A stretch of 64,000 nt of DNA. It comes from CAXMRP01 sp965216515 (GTDB lineage Bacteria; Pseudomonadota; Alphaproteobacteria; Rhizobiales; Afifellaceae). Of the stretch, positions 33,304-42,100 are shown piece by piece (position 1 is the stretch's first letter; each line of letters begins with the position of its first letter). The notes beneath the pieces are model-generated. The model saw nothing but the letters and a program-made list of their open reading frames with translations. It did no database searches and was not told where the DNA came from. Location of the stretch: the NCBI GenBank assembly GCA_965216515.1, contig OZ244173.1:1178001-1242000 (forward strand), written 5' to 3'. Position numbers and translations under genes: made by a program.

Positions 33304-34734
33304 CTACGCACCGACAATTCCACGATCCGCCGCCACTGGGATGACCTTGCCCGGATTCAGGATGTTGTTCGGATCCAACGCACCCTTGATCGCTGCCATC
33401 ACATCGAGCGCGCCGCCCAGTTCCTGTTCCATATAAGCCATTTTGCCCTGACCGACACCGTGTTCGCCGGTACAGGTCCCCTCCATCTCGATCGCCCGCC
33501 GGGCAAGTCGCGACACCAGCGATTGCGCCCGCGCAAGTTCGTCCGGATCCGACCGATCGATGACAACCGTCAAATGGAAGTTGCCGTCGCCCACATGGCC
33601 GACGACCGGGGCCACCAGGCCGAGTTCGGCGGCATCCGCCCGCGCCGCGGCGACGGCTTCGGCAAGAACGGAAATCGGCACGCAAACATCGGTGGCAAAC
33701 ACATACTTGCCCGGCCATGCGTTGCGTACCGCCCAATAGGCATCATGGCGGGCCTGCCACAACCGGTTTCGTTCCTCCTCGCGCGTCGCCCACTGAAACG
33801 AGTCACCGCCGAAAGACGCGGATATCTCGCCGAATCGTTCCGCCTGTTCCCGCACGCCCCTGTCGGAACCGTGGAATTCGACAAACAGCATCGGGGTTTC
33901 CGGCAGGTCGAGATTCGAATAGGCGTTGCAGGCCCGCACCTGATCGTCGTCAAGCAATTCGATACGCGCCACGGGAATACCGTATTGGATGGTCTCGATA
34001 ACCGTCCGGCAGGCCGCATCGACCGCCGGAAAGCCGCAATAGCCGCCGGATATCGCCTCAGGGATGCCGAAAAGCTTCAGTTTCAGTTCGGTGATGACAC
34101 CCAGCGTACCTTCCGAGCCGATCAGAAGCCGGGTCAGATCGTAACCCGCAGCGCTTTTCCTCGCCCGACCGCCCGTGCGGATCACACGGCCGTCGGCCAT
34201 CACCGCCTCCAGGCTCAGGATGTTGTCCTTGATCGTGCCGTAGCGCACCGCATTGGTTCCCGAGGCGCGGGTTGCGGCCATGCCTCCGATGCTGGCATCG
34301 GCGCCCGGATCCACGGGAAAAAACAGGCCGGTATCCCTGAGCAGCCCGTTGAGCTGCTTGCGGGTGATCCCGGGCTGTACGACGCAATCCAGATCTTCCG
34401 TGTTGACGGTCAGCAACCTGTCCATCGACGAAAGATCGATCGAGATACCGCCGCCGGGTGCGTTGAGGTGGCCTTCCAGCGACGTTCCCGCCCCGAAGGG
34501 GATGACAGGAACGCGATAGTCGTTGCACACCGAGACAATCGTCGCCACCTCGTCGGTGTCGCCGGCAAACACCACCGCATCAGGCGGCTGGTTGTTCAGC
34601 CAGGTCGTTGTGTGGCCATGCTGGCGCCGGATATCTTCGCCGCTGCGCAAACGCTCGCCGAAGCGCTGCTTGAGGACCGGGATCACCGAATCGATGCCGT
34701 CCTGGTTGCGTTTCACGCTGCTTTCTATGGCCAT
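33304..34734 (-). CDS. FAD-linked oxidase, D-lactate/glycolate dehydrogenase (GlcD/LDHD) type
   Basis: A 476-residue flavoprotein of the VAO family. The FAD-binding part has VPVIPFGAGTSLEGHLNAPG, GITRKQLNGLLRDTGLFFPV, DPGADASIGGMAATRASGTN and KSAAGYDLTRLLIGSEGTLG. The C-terminal cap has VVGHVGDGNFHLTVVIDRSD, with the metal/substrate His residues, and GTCTGEHGVGQGKMAYMEQE. The domain order is that of D-lactate dehydrogenase (cytochrome) and GlcD. Without glcEF neighbours, D-lactate is the likelier substrate. The ATG at 34734 (MAIESSVKRN) fits the family start. The asmA-like gene follows directly. Confidence 0.92.
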   Translation of the reverse strand: MAIESSVKRNQDGIDSVIPVLKQRFGERLRSGEDIRRQHGHTTTWLNNQPPDAVVFAGDTDEVATIVSVCNDYRVPVIPFGAGTSLEGHLNAPGGGISIDLSSMDRLLTVNTEDLDCVVQPGITRKQLNGLLRDTGLFFPVDPGADASIGGMAATRASGTNAVRYGTIKDNILSLEAVMADGRVIRTGGRARKSAAGYDLTRLLIGSEGTLGVITELKLKLFGIPEAISGGYCGFPAVDAACRTVIETIQYGIPVARIELLDDDQVRACNAYSNLDLPETPMLFVEFHGSDRGVREQAERFGEISASFGGDSFQWATREEERNRLWQARHDAYWAVRNAWPGKYVFATDVCVPISVLAEAVAAARADAAELGLVAPVVGHVGDGNFHLTVVIDRSDPDELARAQSLVSRLARRAIEMEGTCTGEHGVGQGKMAYMEQELGGALDVMAAIKGALDPNNILNPGKVIPVAADRGIVGA

Positions 34735-34914
34735 CGATGATACCGGACCGGTGCGTTCGCGGGCTTGTTGCCGGCACACTACCAAATTGCGCCAGCCCGC
34801 CAAACCATTCCTGCACCGTTCGGCAAACGTTCTGCCGAATTCGCTGGCAGCGGGTTCGGGCAGAAACGCACCCTGCCGGCAACCTGCCGAAACCGGCTCG
34901 CCGCAGCCGATCGA

Positions 34915-35412
34915 TCAGCCGGCTTGAATAGCGCTGGAAAGCCGCCCGATCACGGAGTCCCAGCCGCGATCGTAACCATCGCGGGTCGTCTGCCCCTTTT
35001 CGGCCAGCCGGTGCCATCCGCGATGCTCCAGTTCCACCCGACAGGAAGACGCGCCGGTCGCGACGAACCGGAATTCAACCTCGGTCGCCTGGTCTGCCGC
35101 CAGGCCCGGATACCAGGACAACACAAGCCGGACGCCCGGTTCGGCCACCTGCACGACGCCCCACTCGATCTCAAGGCCCTGACCATCGGTTTCGAATATC
35201 CGGCCGCCTGCCTTTGCTTCCAGCACGAGGCGCACCGGCGACGCGCCATCCCGCATCGCGCTGACAGAGTGTTTCTCCGCGGGCCACCAGTCGGAAAACC
35301 GCTCGGTAAAAAAAGCATAGGCATCGGCTGACGCGCGGCCGACCTCGATCGATTTGCGAACCGGAGGGATTGTCCGGTCGCCCCCCGTGCCGCCCGGATT
35401 ATCCTTCCGCAT
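34915..35412 (-). CDS. SRPBCC/AHSA1-domain protein paired with ArsR regulator
   Basis: A 165-residue single START-like domain. Its start overlaps the end of the ArsR gene by 14 nt (ATG 35412, MRKDNPGGTG). Family features are KSIEVGRASADAYAFFTERF, SDWWPAEKHSV, GGRIFETDGQG, and GVQVAEPGVRLVLSWYPG-type strands ending HRLAEKGQTTRDGYDRGWDS. AHSA1/SRPBCC proteins bind hydrophobic ligands in a helix-grip fold. The ArsR-SRPBCC pair is common in proteobacteria, but the ligand is unknown. Confidence 0.88.
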   Translation of the reverse strand: MRKDNPGGTGGDRTIPPVRKSIEVGRASADAYAFFTERFSDWWPAEKHSVSAMRDGASPVRLVLEAKAGGRIFETDGQGLEIEWGVVQVAEPGVRLVLSWYPGLAADQATEVEFRFVATGASSCRVELEHRGWHRLAEKGQTTRDGYDRGWDSVIGRLSSAIQAG

Positions 35413-35713
35413 CGTCTTCCGCCTCCATATGTTGCCTGTAGGCTTCCAGGGCGTCCGCCCAGAACGTGTCCAGCCAGGCCCGCAAACCGGCAAGGCCGGC
35501 CGGGTCGACACTGTAAATCCGGCGCGTGCCGAATCGTTCTTCCGTCACGATTCCGGCCTCGCGCAGCACCTTGAGATGTTGCGAGACCGCCGGCTGGGTT
35601 ATCGGCATGGCGGCGCCAATCTCACCCACAGACCGACCGCCCGCCCGCAGCGAAACGAGAATCGCCCGTCGCGTCGGACTGGCAAGCGCATCCAGTGCTA
35701 TTTCATAATTCAT
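35399..35713 (-). CDS. ArsR-family transcriptional repressor
   Basis: A 104-residue winged-helix protein: ALDALASPTRRAILVSLRAG, the recognition helix region ITQPAVSQHLKVLREAGIV, and the wing EERFGTRRIYSVDPAGL. It lacks the metal-binding ELCVCDL Cys motif of ArsR/SmtB, so it probably senses something other than arsenite. The AT-rich palindromes over its own promoter (35716-35736) point to autoregulation. The start is at or next to the predicted transcription start. Confidence 0.93.
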   Translation of the reverse strand: MNYEIALDALASPTRRAILVSLRAGGRSVGEIGAAMPITQPAVSQHLKVLREAGIVTEERFGTRRIYSVDPAGLAGLRAWLDTFWADALEAYRQHMEAEDDAEG

Positions 35714-35715
35714 TG

Positions 35716-35748
35716 CTTATATAAGTCATTTCTTATTAACTTTGTCAA
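35716..35748 (-). promoter_or_regulatory. promoter and overlapping palindromic operators of the ArsR-SRPBCC pair
   Basis: A perfect -35 TTGACA (35743-35748) and -10 TTATAT (35719-35724) are spaced by 18 bp. The region carries the perfect 10-bp palindrome CTTATATAAG (35716-35725) and the overlapping inverted repeat ATAAG-N6-CTTAT (35721-35736). Both cover the -10 and the predicted start, where an ArsR-type dimer would block RNA polymerase. Confidence 0.65.
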
Positions 35749-35918
35749 CCCTCGCGCCGAATTGCCCTCGCCCGGGTTCGGCCGGCTGGTATAGTGGCCG
35801 CGGATCCGGAAGGGATTCGCCGAAACCCGCCCGCCAGCGGGCCGCCGTCGCGGGATCGCCGATAGGCAAGAAGGACCGGCAGGGCCGGCGGCGAACCGGC
35901 GCGGCCGCCGGAGGATAT

Positions 35919-37553
35919 ATGCACAAGCGCCTCGCCCGCATTCCCGCCATTGTCTGGACCGGTATCGAGCCCAATCTCCGCTTCTTTCTGACGAACAGGC
36001 AGCCCCTTGTCTGGATCCTGGCACTGATAATCGGCTTCAGCGTCGCCATCGCCTCCATTGCCTTCCGGTTTGCAATCGGTCTTGTTCAGTGGCCGTGGCT
36101 GGGTACGACAAGCGAAAATGTCGCAAGTGCCGCGGGCCATACATCTTGGATCATGATCTTGTTGGCGCCGGCTGTCGGCGGCCTCCTGGTCGGCTGGATC
36201 ATCTATCGGTTCCTGCCCAGCCAGCGACCGCAGGCTGTCGCCGATGTCATCGAGGCCCGGGTGCTGGGCGGCCGCCGGCTGGGACTGCGCGACGGCCTGA
36301 TCTCCGCCGGGGTGACGGTTCTTTCTCTCGGCTCGGGCGCCAGCGCCGGACGCGAGGGGCCGGTCGTCCATCTCGGCGCCACGCTTTCAGAAGCGCTCTG
36401 CCGCTGGCTGAAACTCACCGGCATTCCGGAACGCACCCTGATCGCCTGTGGTGTCGCCAGCGCCATATCGGCCTCCTTCAACGCGCCGATCGCCGGTGTC
36501 CTGTTCGCCCATGAGGTCATACTCGGCCACTACGCCACCAGCGCCTTTGTGCCGATCGTCATCGCTTCCGTTGTCGGCGGCATCGTTTCCAGGCTTTGGT
36601 TCGGAGATATCGCGGCATTCGCCATCCCGGACTATCAAATCACGTCCTTTTGGGAGGTTCCCGCCTTCGCCATGCTCGGCATTGCGTGTGCCGCCGTCGC
36701 CATCGTCTTCCAGTTTTGCCTGATGGCGACAGACTATGTCGCCCGCAACATCACCATGCCGGTGTGGCTGCGCCCCGCCGTCGGCGGCCTGCTGGTCGGA
36801 GCGATCGCACTCGCCTATCCAGACATCCTTGGTGTCGGCTATGAAACCACCGACGCGGTGCTGCGCGGCGAACTGGCCATCGGTTTGCTGCTGGCTTTGC
36901 TCATTGCAAAAACGGCGGCAACCGCAATCACCCTTGCCTCCCGCTTCGGCGGCGGCATCTTCTCGCCCGCGATCTATCTCGGCGCCCTGACCGGCGGCGC
37001 CTTCGGCCTCATCGCCGCCGGCCTGTTTCCGGATATGGCATCCAGCAACGGGCTCTATGCCATACTCGGCATGGGCGCCGTCGCCGCCGCTGTACTCGGC
37101 GCCCCGATCTCCACAACCGTCATTGTCTTTGAATTGACCGGCGGCTATGCCTTGACCATCGCCCTTCTGTTTACCGTCTCCGTTGCCGTTGGCATCACCT
37201 TCGCCGTTCACGGCCGCTCCTATTTCCACTGGCAACTGGAATCGCGCGGCCTGTTTGTATCGGAAGGACCCCACCGCTACCTGTTTCGCACGGTCCGGGT
37301 GCGCGATTTTTTCGTCGCCACCCCCCCCGACACCGAAGTGCGCACCTTCGACCCCGGCGAAGGCGCCCCCTACCTTCGACCCACCGATACATTGGAATCG
37401 GCCTTGCGCATGTTCGACAATTCCGGCCAGGACACAATTCCCGTCGTCGATCCCGAAGATGTGACCAGAATAATCGGCGAGGCGAGCCAGGTCCGGGCTT
37501 TGCGCTACTTCAACAAGGCGCTAATCGATGTCTCCGTGGAGGAACATCGCTGA
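35919..37553 (+). CDS. ClC-family chloride channel/transporter with CBS-like C-terminus
   Basis: A 544-residue membrane protein starting MHKRLARIPAIVWTGIEPNL with an excellent SD (GGAGGA). The ClC core has the gating glutamate in GSGASAGREGPVVHLGA (Glu146), FNAPIAGVLFAHEVILG, and the third filter motif GGGIFSPAIYLGALTGG. The position matching the internal proton glutamate of E. coli ClC (second Glu of IIEE) is Val here. The C-terminal ~100 residues after the membrane domain (FRTVRVRDFFVATP onward) resemble a CBS region, with TLESALRMFDNSGQDTIPVV. The longer open frame upstream is not part of the family. Confidence 0.92.
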   Translation: MHKRLARIPAIVWTGIEPNLRFFLTNRQPLVWILALIIGFSVAIASIAFRFAIGLVQWPWLGTTSENVASAAGHTSWIMILLAPAVGGLLVGWIIYRFLPSQRPQAVADVIEARVLGGRRLGLRDGLISAGVTVLSLGSGASAGREGPVVHLGATLSEALCRWLKLTGIPERTLIACGVASAISASFNAPIAGVLFAHEVILGHYATSAFVPIVIASVVGGIVSRLWFGDIAAFAIPDYQITSFWEVPAFAMLGIACAAVAIVFQFCLMATDYVARNITMPVWLRPAVGGLLVGAIALAYPDILGVGYETTDAVLRGELAIGLLLALLIAKTAATAITLASRFGGGIFSPAIYLGALTGGAFGLIAAGLFPDMASSNGLYAILGMGAVAAAVLGAPISTTVIVFELTGGYALTIALLFTVSVAVGITFAVHGRSYFHWQLESRGLFVSEGPHRYLFRTVRVRDFFVATPPDTEVRTFDPGEGAPYLRPTDTLESALRMFDNSGQDTIPVVDPEDVTRIIGEASQVRALRYFNKALIDVSVEEHR

Positions 37554-37646
37554 TTGCCAGCCGCACCGATTCGCCGGCGCCCTTTAAACCGCCGATATCT
37601 TGATCTAACTGGGGTATGAATCCCGAAAAACCGACCGGAGGCCGAT

Positions 37647-38183
37647 GTGCGGTTTCTCAAGCGCCTGCTTTTCGCCCTGATCATCCTGATTGCTCTGCTG
37701 TTGGCGGGGGCCTACCTGCTGCCCGCCGAAAAATCTGTCGCCCGCTCCATCGTCATCGAGGCGCCGCCCGATCGGGTTTTTGCCTACGTCAATGATTTCC
37801 GCCAGTTCAACCGCTGGTCGCCCTGGGCCAGCCGCGATCCCGATACTGTCTACGAGTTTGAAGGCCCGTCCACCGGCCCGGGCAGCGTCATGATGTGGGA
37901 TTCCGCCGATCCGGAGGTCGGAACCGGCCGCCAGGAAATCACTGCCTCCGAGATGAACAGGCGCGTCGACACGCGGATCGAATTCGATGGCATGGGCACA
38001 ACCACGGCCGCCTACGTTCTGGAACCGGTTGACGAGAACACCAGGCTGACCTGGAATTTCCACACCGACCTGGGCATGAACCCGATGTGGCGCTACATGG
38101 GGCTGATGATGGACCGCTGGGTCGGCGGCGACTATGAGGCCGGGCTCGCCAACCTCAAGATCCTTGTCGAGGCCGAAAAGTAA
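37647..38183 (+). CDS. SRPBCC-family protein with N-terminal membrane anchor
   Basis: A 178-residue protein starting at GTG 37647 (SD GGAG 6 nt upstream). The first ~25 residues, MRFLKRLLFALIILIALLLA, form a transmembrane anchor or signal. The rest is a polyketide-cyclase/START-like domain with SIVIEAPPDRVFAYVNDFRQ, FNRWSPWASRDPDTVYEFEG and GMNPMWRYMGLMMDRWVGGD. The ligand and role are unknown. Confidence 0.88.
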   Translation: MRFLKRLLFALIILIALLLAGAYLLPAEKSVARSIVIEAPPDRVFAYVNDFRQFNRWSPWASRDPDTVYEFEGPSTGPGSVMMWDSADPEVGTGRQEITASEMNRRVDTRIEFDGMGTTTAAYVLEPVDENTRLTWNFHTDLGMNPMWRYMGLMMDRWVGGDYEAGLANLKILVEAEK

Positions 38184-38333
38184 AAGATCCGGCGACAGCC
38201 CATCGCCAGCGCGAAATCCACTGCACGGATAGCGCCGCCCGGCCGCATGGTTTCACGGCGGCAATCGTGCCGACAGGCCTCGCGCCGGCCGGCATGTTGC
38301 CCTATTGTTCACGCCGACAACGAATCGACACCC

Positions 38334-40730
38334 ATGGCCGAACCCGCCACCAGACCGGACCAGAGACCGGACCGACCCGACACCGTGCCCCCTCCCACGG
38401 GCGGCGGCATCGCCGCGCGCGCCATGGCGGCCCGCGGCCAGCCATTTGCCGACGGGCTCAATGACGAACAGCGCGACGCGGCGCAGACCACTGAGGGGCC
38501 ATTGCTTGTGCTGGCCGGCGCCGGCACCGGGAAAACCCGGGTCCTGACGACCCGCATCGCCCATATCCTGGCCACCGGCAAGGCCTGGCCGTCGCAGATC
38601 CTCGCCGTCACCTTCACCAACAAGGCGGCGCGCGAGATGAAGAACCGGATCGCCGGGTTGATCGGCGAAGGCCGCGCCGAGGGCATGCCCTGGCTGGGCA
38701 CGTTCCATTCCATCGGCGCCAAGATCCTGCGACACCATGCAGAACTTGTCGGCCTGAAGCCGGATTTCTCGATCCTCGACACCGACGACCAGATCCGCCT
38801 TCTGAAGCAGGTGATACAGGCGGCGGATGTCGACGAAAAGCGTTGGCCGGCACGACAGATGGCCGCCGCCATCGACGGCTGGAAAAACCGCGGCCTGACC
38901 CCGGACAAGGTGCCCGACAGCGACGCCTATGCCTATGCCAACGGCAAGGGCCGCGATATCTATGCCAGCTACCAGGCGCGTTTGAAAGTCCTCAACGCCG
39001 CTGATTTCGGTGACCTCCTTCTGGAATGCCTGTGCCTGTTTCGCGCCCACGGCGACGTGCTGGCCGACTATGCCGGGCGCTTTCGCTACATGCTGGTCGA
39101 CGAATATCAGGACACAAACGTCGCCCAGTATCTGTGGCTTCGCCTGCTTGCCCAGCGGCCCGATGGCGAGCCGCCGGCCAACATCTGCTGCGTCGGCGAC
39201 GACGATCAGTCGATCTATGGATGGCGCGGCGCGGAGGTCGACAACATTCTGCGGTTTGAACGTGATTTTCCCGGTGCGCGGGTGATCCGGCTGGAGCGCA
39301 ACTATCGCTCCACCGGCCACATTCTTGCCGCTGCCGCCGGCCTCATTGCGCACAATGAGGGCCGGCTTGGCAAAACGCTCTTTCCCGCTACCGACGAGAT
39401 GGGCGATCCGGTCCGTGTCACGTCCGCCTGGGATTCCGGCGAGGAAGCACGGGCCATTGCCGACGACATAGAACAGCGACAGCGGGACGGGTTCGCGCTC
39501 AACGACATGGCCATCCTCGTACGGGCTTCGTTCCAGATGCGCGAATTCGAGGACCGTTTCGTCACCATGGGGCTGAACTACCGGGTGATCGGCGGGCCGC
39601 GTTTCTACGAGCGCATGGAGATCCGGGATGCGCTGGCCTATCTGCGCGCAACAGCAAATCCTGCCGACGACCTGGCTTTCGAGCGCATCGTCAACACCCC
39701 CAAGCGCGGCCTCGGCGCGGCGACGTTGCAGTTGATCCACGCCCACGCCCGCCGCCGCGAAATTCCGTTGATGGCGGCGGCCCGGGAACTTGTCGAGGCG
39801 GAGGATCTCAAACCCAGGCAGCGCGGGTCATTGTCCACGCTGCTCAAGGATTTCGAACGTTGGTCGGCATCGGTCCCTGCCATGGGCCACACCGACCTCG
39901 CCGAGACTATCCTGGAGGAATCCGGCTATACGGAAATGTGGCAGACCGACCGATCGGCCGAGGCGCCCGGCCGGTTGGAGAACCTCAAGGAACTGGTCAA
40001 CAATATGGGCGAATACGATTCGCTCGGCGGCTTTCTGGAGCATGTTTCACTGGTCATGGATGCCGAGGGCGAAGGCGCCGAAGATGCCGTCTCTCTCATG
40101 ACGCTCCATTCCGCCAAGGGTCTGGAATTCGACATCGTCTATCTGCCCGGCTGGGAGGAAGGCCTGTTTCCGCACCAGCGCGCAATCGACGAAAATGGCC
40201 GCGCCGGTCTGGAGGAAGAGCGCCGCCTTGCCTATGTCGGACTGACGCGGGCCCGCAAGCACGCCGCGATCTGGTTTGTGTCCAACCGTCGCGTCCACGG
40301 CCTGTGGCAATCGACCGTACCGTCCCGGTTTCTCGACGAATTGCCCGAAGACCATGTCGAGATTGCCGAACCGGCCAGTTATGGCGGCTATGGCGGCACC
40401 GGCTCGTTTGGCGGTTACGGCCAGTCCCGTTTCGATCGCATGGAGCCATTCAACTCCGCCTACCCGACGCCGGGCTGGCAGCGCGCCAAATCGGGCAGCA
40501 AGCGCTCTGATCCCCGCAACCGCGTCTCCCGCCAGCCGGTCACCATTGAGGGCGAGCTGGTTGCGCGCAGCGTGATCGGCGGCAGCAGCGAATATTCGAT
40601 CGGCGAGCGCATCTTCCACGACAAGTTCGGCTACGGATCGATTTCCGCCATCGACGGCAACAAACTCACTGTCGATTTTGAAAAGGCGGGCCGCAAGCGG
40701 GTTTTGGACAGCTTCGTTCAGGCGACATAG
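38334..40730 (+). CDS. UvrD/PcrA-type superfamily 1A DNA helicase
   Basis: A 798-residue 3'-5' helicase for excision and mismatch repair. Motifs: Q motif LNDEQRDAAQTTEGPLLVLA, Walker A AGAGTGKTRVLTTRIAHIL, Walker B MLVDEYQDTNVAQYLWL, CVGDDDQSIYGWRGAEVDN, VIRLERNYRSTGHIL, SLMTLHSAKGLEFDIVYLPG and AYVGLTRARKHAAIWF. The C-terminal SH3/Tudor-like domain RIFHDKFGYGSISAIDGNKL follows a Gly/Tyr-rich linker (SYGGYGGTGSFGGYG). The ATG at 38334 (MAEPATRPDQ) is preferred over the upstream frame. The Gly/Tyr-rich insert is unusual but short. Confidence 0.95.
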   Translation: MAEPATRPDQRPDRPDTVPPPTGGGIAARAMAARGQPFADGLNDEQRDAAQTTEGPLLVLAGAGTGKTRVLTTRIAHILATGKAWPSQILAVTFTNKAAREMKNRIAGLIGEGRAEGMPWLGTFHSIGAKILRHHAELVGLKPDFSILDTDDQIRLLKQVIQAADVDEKRWPARQMAAAIDGWKNRGLTPDKVPDSDAYAYANGKGRDIYASYQARLKVLNAADFGDLLLECLCLFRAHGDVLADYAGRFRYMLVDEYQDTNVAQYLWLRLLAQRPDGEPPANICCVGDDDQSIYGWRGAEVDNILRFERDFPGARVIRLERNYRSTGHILAAAAGLIAHNEGRLGKTLFPATDEMGDPVRVTSAWDSGEEARAIADDIEQRQRDGFALNDMAILVRASFQMREFEDRFVTMGLNYRVIGGPRFYERMEIRDALAYLRATANPADDLAFERIVNTPKRGLGAATLQLIHAHARRREIPLMAAARELVEAEDLKPRQRGSLSTLLKDFERWSASVPAMGHTDLAETILEESGYTEMWQTDRSAEAPGRLENLKELVNNMGEYDSLGGFLEHVSLVMDAEGEGAEDAVSLMTLHSAKGLEFDIVYLPGWEEGLFPHQRAIDENGRAGLEEERRLAYVGLTRARKHAAIWFVSNRRVHGLWQSTVPSRFLDELPEDHVEIAEPASYGGYGGTGSFGGYGQSRFDRMEPFNSAYPTPGWQRAKSGSKRSDPRNRVSRQPVTIEGELVARSVIGGSSEYSIGERIFHDKFGYGSISAIDGNKLTVDFEKAGRKRVLDSFVQAT

Positions 40731-40782
40731 CCGATATGCAGACCCGGCCCGGAATGCCGCGCAGGCGGCGGCGCGACGAGTG

Positions 40783-41715
40783 ATGACTGTCCGCGCCACC
40801 CTGGTCGCCGCCCGGCCCGAAGCGCGCCGGATCGCTGAGTTTCTCGAACGCGACTTCGGCGACGAAGGTGTCGCGGTCGCCTTCTATGAATCCGGGGACA
40901 ACTGGACTGTCGAAGCCTGGTTTCCCGACGGAACGCCCGATGCCGTCGCCGCCGCCGTCGCCGATCACCTGGGGAGCGATGGCTTTGCAGCGCCCCTGAC
41001 CGCGGAGGCCGTGTCGGAAACCGACTGGGTTGCCGAAAGCCAGAAGGGATTGACCCCGGTCGCCACAGGCCGGTTCATCGTTTACGGCAGCCACAGCCGC
41101 CGCCAGGTTCCGGCCGGACGGATCGGCATCCGCATCGACGCCGGGCAGGCCTTCGGCACTGGCCATCACGGCACGACGGCCGGCTGCCTGGAAACGCTGG
41201 ATCGCCTGTGCCGGGCGCGGCGCTATCACGTTCCGCTGGACATCGGAACCGGCTCCGGCGTGTTGGCAATCGCGCTCGCCCGGATATTGAAGACGACCGT
41301 ACTGGCGACCGATATCGACCCGGTGGCAACCCGTGTGGCACGGGAGAATGCCGCCCACAATCATGTCGCGCCGCGCGTTCGCACCCGCACCGCTGCCGGC
41401 GTCGGTCACGCGGAAATCCGTCGTCGCGCGCCCTTCGACCTCATCGTCGCCAACATTCTGGCCGAGCCCCTGATGCGGCTTGCGCCGGAGATCGTCGCCA
41501 CGCTCGGGGCCGGCGGCACGCTCGTCCTCTCCGGCCTGCTTCCCGCCCAGCGCGAACGTGTCGTCGCGGCCTATCAGCGCCAGGGAATGCGGTTCGCGCG
41601 AGCCGCGATCCGTGATGGATGGGCGGTTCTGGTGTTCAACAAACCGCCTGCCAGGCGAACTCAGCCCGGCCGGACAGCACATGCATCGCGGGGTCGGGCC
41701 GGAAAGCGCGGGTGA
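40783..41715 (+). CDS. prmA: ribosomal protein L11 methyltransferase
   Basis: PrmA trimethylates ribosomal protein L11 with S-adenosylmethionine. The N-terminal substrate domain (~1-95) has RRIAEFLERDFGDEGVAVAF. The Rossmann core has RIDAGQAFGTGHHGTTAGCL, DIGTGSGVLAIALARIL and VANILAEPLMRLAPEIVATL; the substrate-binding loop is usually NPL or NPM where this has EPL. The basic tail (RRTQPGRTAHASRGRAGKRG) is extra. Its start lies 52 bp after the helicase stop, and the ATG at 40783 was preferred to an upstream extension that overlaps the helicase. Confidence 0.94.
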   Translation: MTVRATLVAARPEARRIAEFLERDFGDEGVAVAFYESGDNWTVEAWFPDGTPDAVAAAVADHLGSDGFAAPLTAEAVSETDWVAESQKGLTPVATGRFIVYGSHSRRQVPAGRIGIRIDAGQAFGTGHHGTTAGCLETLDRLCRARRYHVPLDIGTGSGVLAIALARILKTTVLATDIDPVATRVARENAAHNHVAPRVRTRTAAGVGHAEIRRRAPFDLIVANILAEPLMRLAPEIVATLGAGGTLVLSGLLPAQRERVVAAYQRQGMRFARAAIRDGWAVLVFNKPPARRTQPGRTAHASRGRAGKRG

Positions 41716-41763
41716 ACCGGTTTGGCTTTCCGGACCGAGGTCCGCGATGAGAAACGATAACGA

Positions 41764-41961
41764 TCAGAAACGGTAATAATCGTGTCGCGAGCGCTGCAAT
41801 GTCGCGCGATCCTTGCCGAGCGCCTTGAGCGTTTCGTCATCGAATGTCAGCAGATGCTGTGCGACACGGGCCTGGGCCTCGCGCATGCGTCCATCGACAA
41901 GAGCCTTGGTGATGCGGCGCATGACACCGCCGTTGCCTGCAGGGGAAGAAGGGGAAGACAT
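41764..41961 (-). CDS. small basic protein ending in DYYRF, function unknown
   Basis: A 65-residue protein starting at ATG 41961 (MSSPSSPAGN), with AAAGGAAA as SD. The helical part is RRITKALVDGRMREAQARVA, then FDDETLKALGKDRATLQRSR and a C-terminal HDYYRF. The pattern L-D-D-x-x-L-K-x-x-G-x-x-R faintly resembles DUF1127 proteins of Alphaproteobacteria, small Arg-rich helices linked to RNA or phosphate metabolism, but I would not assign it. It stands alone on the minus strand between prmA and the aminopeptidase. Confidence 0.7.
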   Translation of the reverse strand: MSSPSSPAGNGGVMRRITKALVDGRMREAQARVAQHLLTFDDETLKALGKDRATLQRSRHDYYRF

Positions 41962-42100
41962 GGATTTTTCCTTTCGGTTGCGAACTTGCAACGACGCGAA
42001 GATGGTCCCATAGACAGGAGCAGAAAAGCGGCAATTATGCATGCCAGCCTTGCCCGCCGTGCATGGTCCAATCACCCTTCCGACAAGCCGGAACTGTGCG

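Noticed and set aside
32227..34740. 837-codon plus-strand frame opposite the AsmA and FAD-oxidase genes
   Set aside because: His/Arg/Asp-rich shadow translation typical of high-GC antisense frames; both genes on the other strand have clear families.
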